Source: MGML01 sp034416335 (lineage in GTDB: Bacteria; Chloroflexota; Dehalococcoidia; Dehalococcoidales; UBA2162). Taken from it: a stretch of 64,000 nt of DNA. Of the stretch, positions 62,127 to 64,000 are shown piece by piece (the stretch's first letter is position 1; each line of letters opens with the position of its first letter). The stretch lies in assembly GCA_034416335.1 (NCBI GenBank), contig DAOULV010000030.1:62001-126000 (forward strand), read 5' to 3'. The notes beneath the pieces are model-generated. The model was given only the letters and a program-made list of their open reading frames with translations, had not been told where the DNA came from and did not search any database. The position numbers were made by a program, and so were the translations under genes.

Positions 62127-62741
62127 TCAATCAACATTCGTTTGGTTATGGTATATTATTTTAACCTTCTCCTCATTGATCTCAACTCTGCCGATTATCT
62201 TTGCCGGGATACCTGCAATCACCGAGAAAGCCGGCACATCCCTGTTGACTACAGCATTAGCACCGATCAGACAATGGTCACCGATTGTTACCCCTTTGAG
62301 TATGATGGATTTGGTTCCAAGAAAGCAGCAGTCTCCAATCACGACAGGACTATATTCATAAGCTTCCTTCCCTCCGCTTAAGGCCCATTTTACCGTGTCA
62401 TGGCTTAGAATCTGCACTCCTGCCGATATCGCACAGAAGCTGCCGATAGTTAAACCTCCATTTCCATCGAGTGAACAAAATGGCCCGATCCAGGTATTGT
62501 TGCCAATTTTAGTATCACCGGTTATAGTGGTGGAATCATAAATTGTCACATTTTCACCACCGAAGAATCTTCCCTTTTCTTTCCATTCAAATAAATCTTC
62601 GATAAACGGATTTACACGGTTGTATTTCTTCTTGGTATAATCCCTGAGTTTGAAGTGTAATGCCTGCAATCGTTCCCAGAGAGTTAGCAGTTCTACATCA
62701 AGCTCTAATTCATCTATTTGCAGATCATCTCTTAATGCCAT
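62127..62741 (-). CDS. Hexapeptide-repeat acyltransferase (left-handed beta-helix)
   Basis: 204 residues. Hexapeptide turns run from about 78 to 190 (e.g. IYDSTTITGDTKIGNNTWIGPFCSLDGNGGLTIGSFCAISAGVQILSHDTVKW, with the catalytic His in SHDTV). It ends with VTIGDHCLIGANAVVNRDVPAFSVIAGIPAKIIGRV, typical of sugar O-acetyltransferases. N-terminal helical part of about 60 residues. The ribosome site is AAGGAG 9 nt before ATG. It probably acetylates a sugar of the locus. Confidence 0.93.
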   Translation of the reverse strand: MALRDDLQIDELELDVELLTLWERLQALHFKLRDYTKKKYNRVNPFIEDLFEWKEKGRFFGGENVTIYDSTTITGDTKIGNNTWIGPFCSLDGNGGLTIGSFCAISAGVQILSHDTVKWALSGGKEAYEYSPVVIGDCCFLGTKSIILKGVTIGDHCLIGANAVVNRDVPAFSVIAGIPAKIIGRVEINEEKVKIIYHNQTNVD

Positions 62742-62752
62742 ACCGATTCTCC

Positions 62753-63832
62753 TTAAAAATCATCTGCAGGACTGTTCAACAATGCATATTTCGCGGATTC
62801 ATCAACTGACATGCCTTTCAGTCTGCATCTTGCCATCACCTCGCCAACCTTTAATCCGGCAGTGTTTAACTCTATAGTACTCTTAAATCCTAAATAATCC
62901 GCTGAAACTGTCATATGTCCAAATGGAGCCACGTTTTTCGGATGAAGTAACAGGTCATCTTCGAGTAAATCACTCTCACTAACTGAACCACAGATATGGA
63001 TTATCTGAACTGAAGGATTTTTTTCTTTTAATAACTCAGTTGATATGAATCCTGTTCTTGAGAGTATATCAATATCATACTGGTGTTCAGCAACAATGAT
63101 GGCGTCATATGAATCTATTAAAGATATAACTTCATCCTGGCTTCTTAAAATACCGACCTGGTAATTGGGTATTTTATTATCAAACACCACTCTATCGAAA
63201 GTAATATCATTCGTAATAAAAAAGTCAGCGATACTATCACCGGTCGGGCCACTACCAATCAGTAGCAATTTATCCTTGTAGACTTCCATCCCTGTCTCAA
63301 ATAATAGCTTAGATACCAGAAAGCCATTGGAGCGGAATAGATAAAGTAACGGATAACTTTCATTTGTGCCCAGCACTAAGATACCCTTCTTACGACAGGC
63401 TTCCAGGTCCAGGTCATCGGTTCGGAATTCCCAGGTTTCCCACATCAAAGGGATTACAGCTGTCGGCTTCATACAGTCAATCATTTCTTTGGTAATGGGA
63501 CGTACGAAGCCGGAGTTGGTGATGATGTCACTTTTCTTCAAACAATCCCTGTCTTTTTCAAAAAGTACGCTGATTTTATCATCAATCCCTAATTCCCTGG
63601 TTTCTCTCATCGTACTCTTTTGGACTTCTTCCTTAGTTCCGTACCTGGAATCAGCAGCCACTGCAAAGACTTGTTTGGCTCCGGCTAAGGCAGCTATGAT
63701 TGGGGTATAGAGGTAACTCCCGGTTGCCGCTTCGGTAAAAACGGTTAAACCTTCAAGGTTCAGACTGAATTTTTGAAATGTCTTTTTAACGAATTCCCTT
63801 TTTCGACTGGTTAAAATATTAGTAGAGGTCAT
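62753..63832 (-). CDS. Unclassified Rossmann-type oxidoreductase-like protein in the glycan locus
   Basis: 359 residues from the ATG at 63832, which overlaps the stop of the upstream gene (ATGA). The middle has DKLLLIGSGPTGDSIADFFI, a nucleotide-binding pattern, and the N-terminal AATGSYLYTPIIAALAGAKQVFAVAADSRYG, IITNSGFVRPITKEMIDCMKPTAVIPLMWETWEFR and GTNESYPLLYLF recall formate/glycerate- or adenosylhomocysteinase-like dehydrogenases. No catalytic triad could be placed. It may make or modify an unusual sugar precursor; the function is unknown. Confidence 0.7.
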   Translation of the reverse strand: MTSTNILTSRKREFVKKTFQKFSLNLEGLTVFTEAATGSYLYTPIIAALAGAKQVFAVAADSRYGTKEEVQKSTMRETRELGIDDKISVLFEKDRDCLKKSDIITNSGFVRPITKEMIDCMKPTAVIPLMWETWEFRTDDLDLEACRKKGILVLGTNESYPLLYLFRSNGFLVSKLLFETGMEVYKDKLLLIGSGPTGDSIADFFITNDITFDRVVFDNKIPNYQVGILRSQDEVISLIDSYDAIIVAEHQYDIDILSRTGFISTELLKEKNPSVQIIHICGSVSESDLLEDDLLLHPKNVAPFGHMTVSADYLGFKSTIELNTAGLKVGEVMARCRLKGMSVDESAKYALLNSPADDF

Positions 63833-64000
63833 GAAATTCTGCTCTCTTCCAGGTATTGGCTGCATATCTCTCTACCTAAATAGGTCGGCAGCTTGTTGTC
63901 GTTCAGATACTGAAGTAGCTGGACTAATAATGTCTGAGTGCCTGGCCCTGTATTTCGGTATTTTTTTAAAATATCAGGCTCATGATAAAAGGATTTATAG
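63829..64000 (-). CDS. C-terminal part of an unidentified protein (5' end outside window)
   Basis: A 56-codon open frame runs in from the right edge: it reads YKSFYHEPDILKKYRNTGPG at the edge and ends EESRIS before a TGA (63831-63829) that overlaps the next start codon (TCATGA). The overlap and protein-like composition support a real coupled gene. Too little is visible to name it. Confidence 0.6.
   Translation of the reverse strand, partial: YKSFYHEPDILKKYRNTGPGTQTLLVQLLQYLNDNKLPTYLGREICSQYLEESRIS

Overview
The window looks like a chromosomal segment of a Dehalococcoidia-type Chloroflexota bacterium. This is inferred from gene content, not from a search: a stripped-down division cluster (mraZ, rsmH, ftsA, ftsZ with no mur, pbp or ftsW genes beside it), an adenosylcobalamin-dependent ribonucleotide reductase with nrdR, a tungsten-type aldehyde:ferredoxin oxidoreductase, DUF1638 and DUF438 proteins, LarA-type nickel enzymes and many NarL-type regulators. 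No plasmid or phage genes, transposases or integrases were recognised.

Layout. 1-3.4 kb: the 3' part of mutM, then a minus-strand group (SAM methyltransferase with an apparent ACG start, cupin, membrane protein, beta-hydroxyacid dehydrogenase). 3.4-7.7 kb: the nrdR-nrdJ operon with NrdR boxes, bracketed by two copies of a palindromic intergenic repeat. 7.7-11.8 kb: the division cluster on the minus strand, with a four-box MraZ-type operator over its promoter. 12.0-16.6 kb: a plus-strand housekeeping run, trmD, rplS (with a long acidic tail), priA, def, closed by a strong terminator. 16.6-22.8 kb: an Eis-like acetyltransferase, a C-terminal processing protease, a HAD phosphatase, a flavodoxin-ferredoxin fusion, an amidohydrolase and a DUF1638 protein.

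22.9-36.6 kb is the most unusual part. A degenerate copy of the 3' end of the RNase P RNA gene lies at 22.9 kb and the complete rnpB at 36.3-36.6 kb, both on the minus strand. This is the geometry left when DNA inserts into the 3' end of an RNA gene. Between them lies a redox island: a membrane sensor kinase with a CxxCH haem motif, three NarL-family regulators (one with a degenerate receiver), a Tat-targeted polyferredoxin, a tungsten AOR, an unknown protein with three internal repeats, a candidate structured RNA, a dedicated TatA, a dihaem-type cytochrome lipoprotein, and a minus-strand DUF6282/FAD-oxidoreductase pair. The working hypothesis is a regulated, possibly Tat-exported AOR complex that feeds electrons to extracytoplasmic haem.

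36.8-52.6 kb holds carbon and redox metabolism: a zinc alcohol dehydrogenase with a split transketolase and a zinc-ribbon peptide, an NAD epimerase, a LarA-family racemase, a MacB/FtsX-type ABC transporter, a GlcD/GlcF-like oxidase pair (with LarA, possibly lactate use), and a DUF438-hemerythrin-PAS/DUF1858 sensor group preceded by a duplicated Cys-motif protein. A tRNA-Asn follows. 53.6-64.0 kb is a surface-glycan locus (NDP-sugar epimerase, Gfo/Idh oxidoreductase, glycosyltransferases, methyltransferase, GT-C-like membrane protein, Wzx-type flippase, hexapeptide acyltransferase, an unclassified Rossmann-type protein) that runs off the right edge.

Protein families were assigned by reading motifs; nothing was searched or computed, and residue positions are approximate unless stated.
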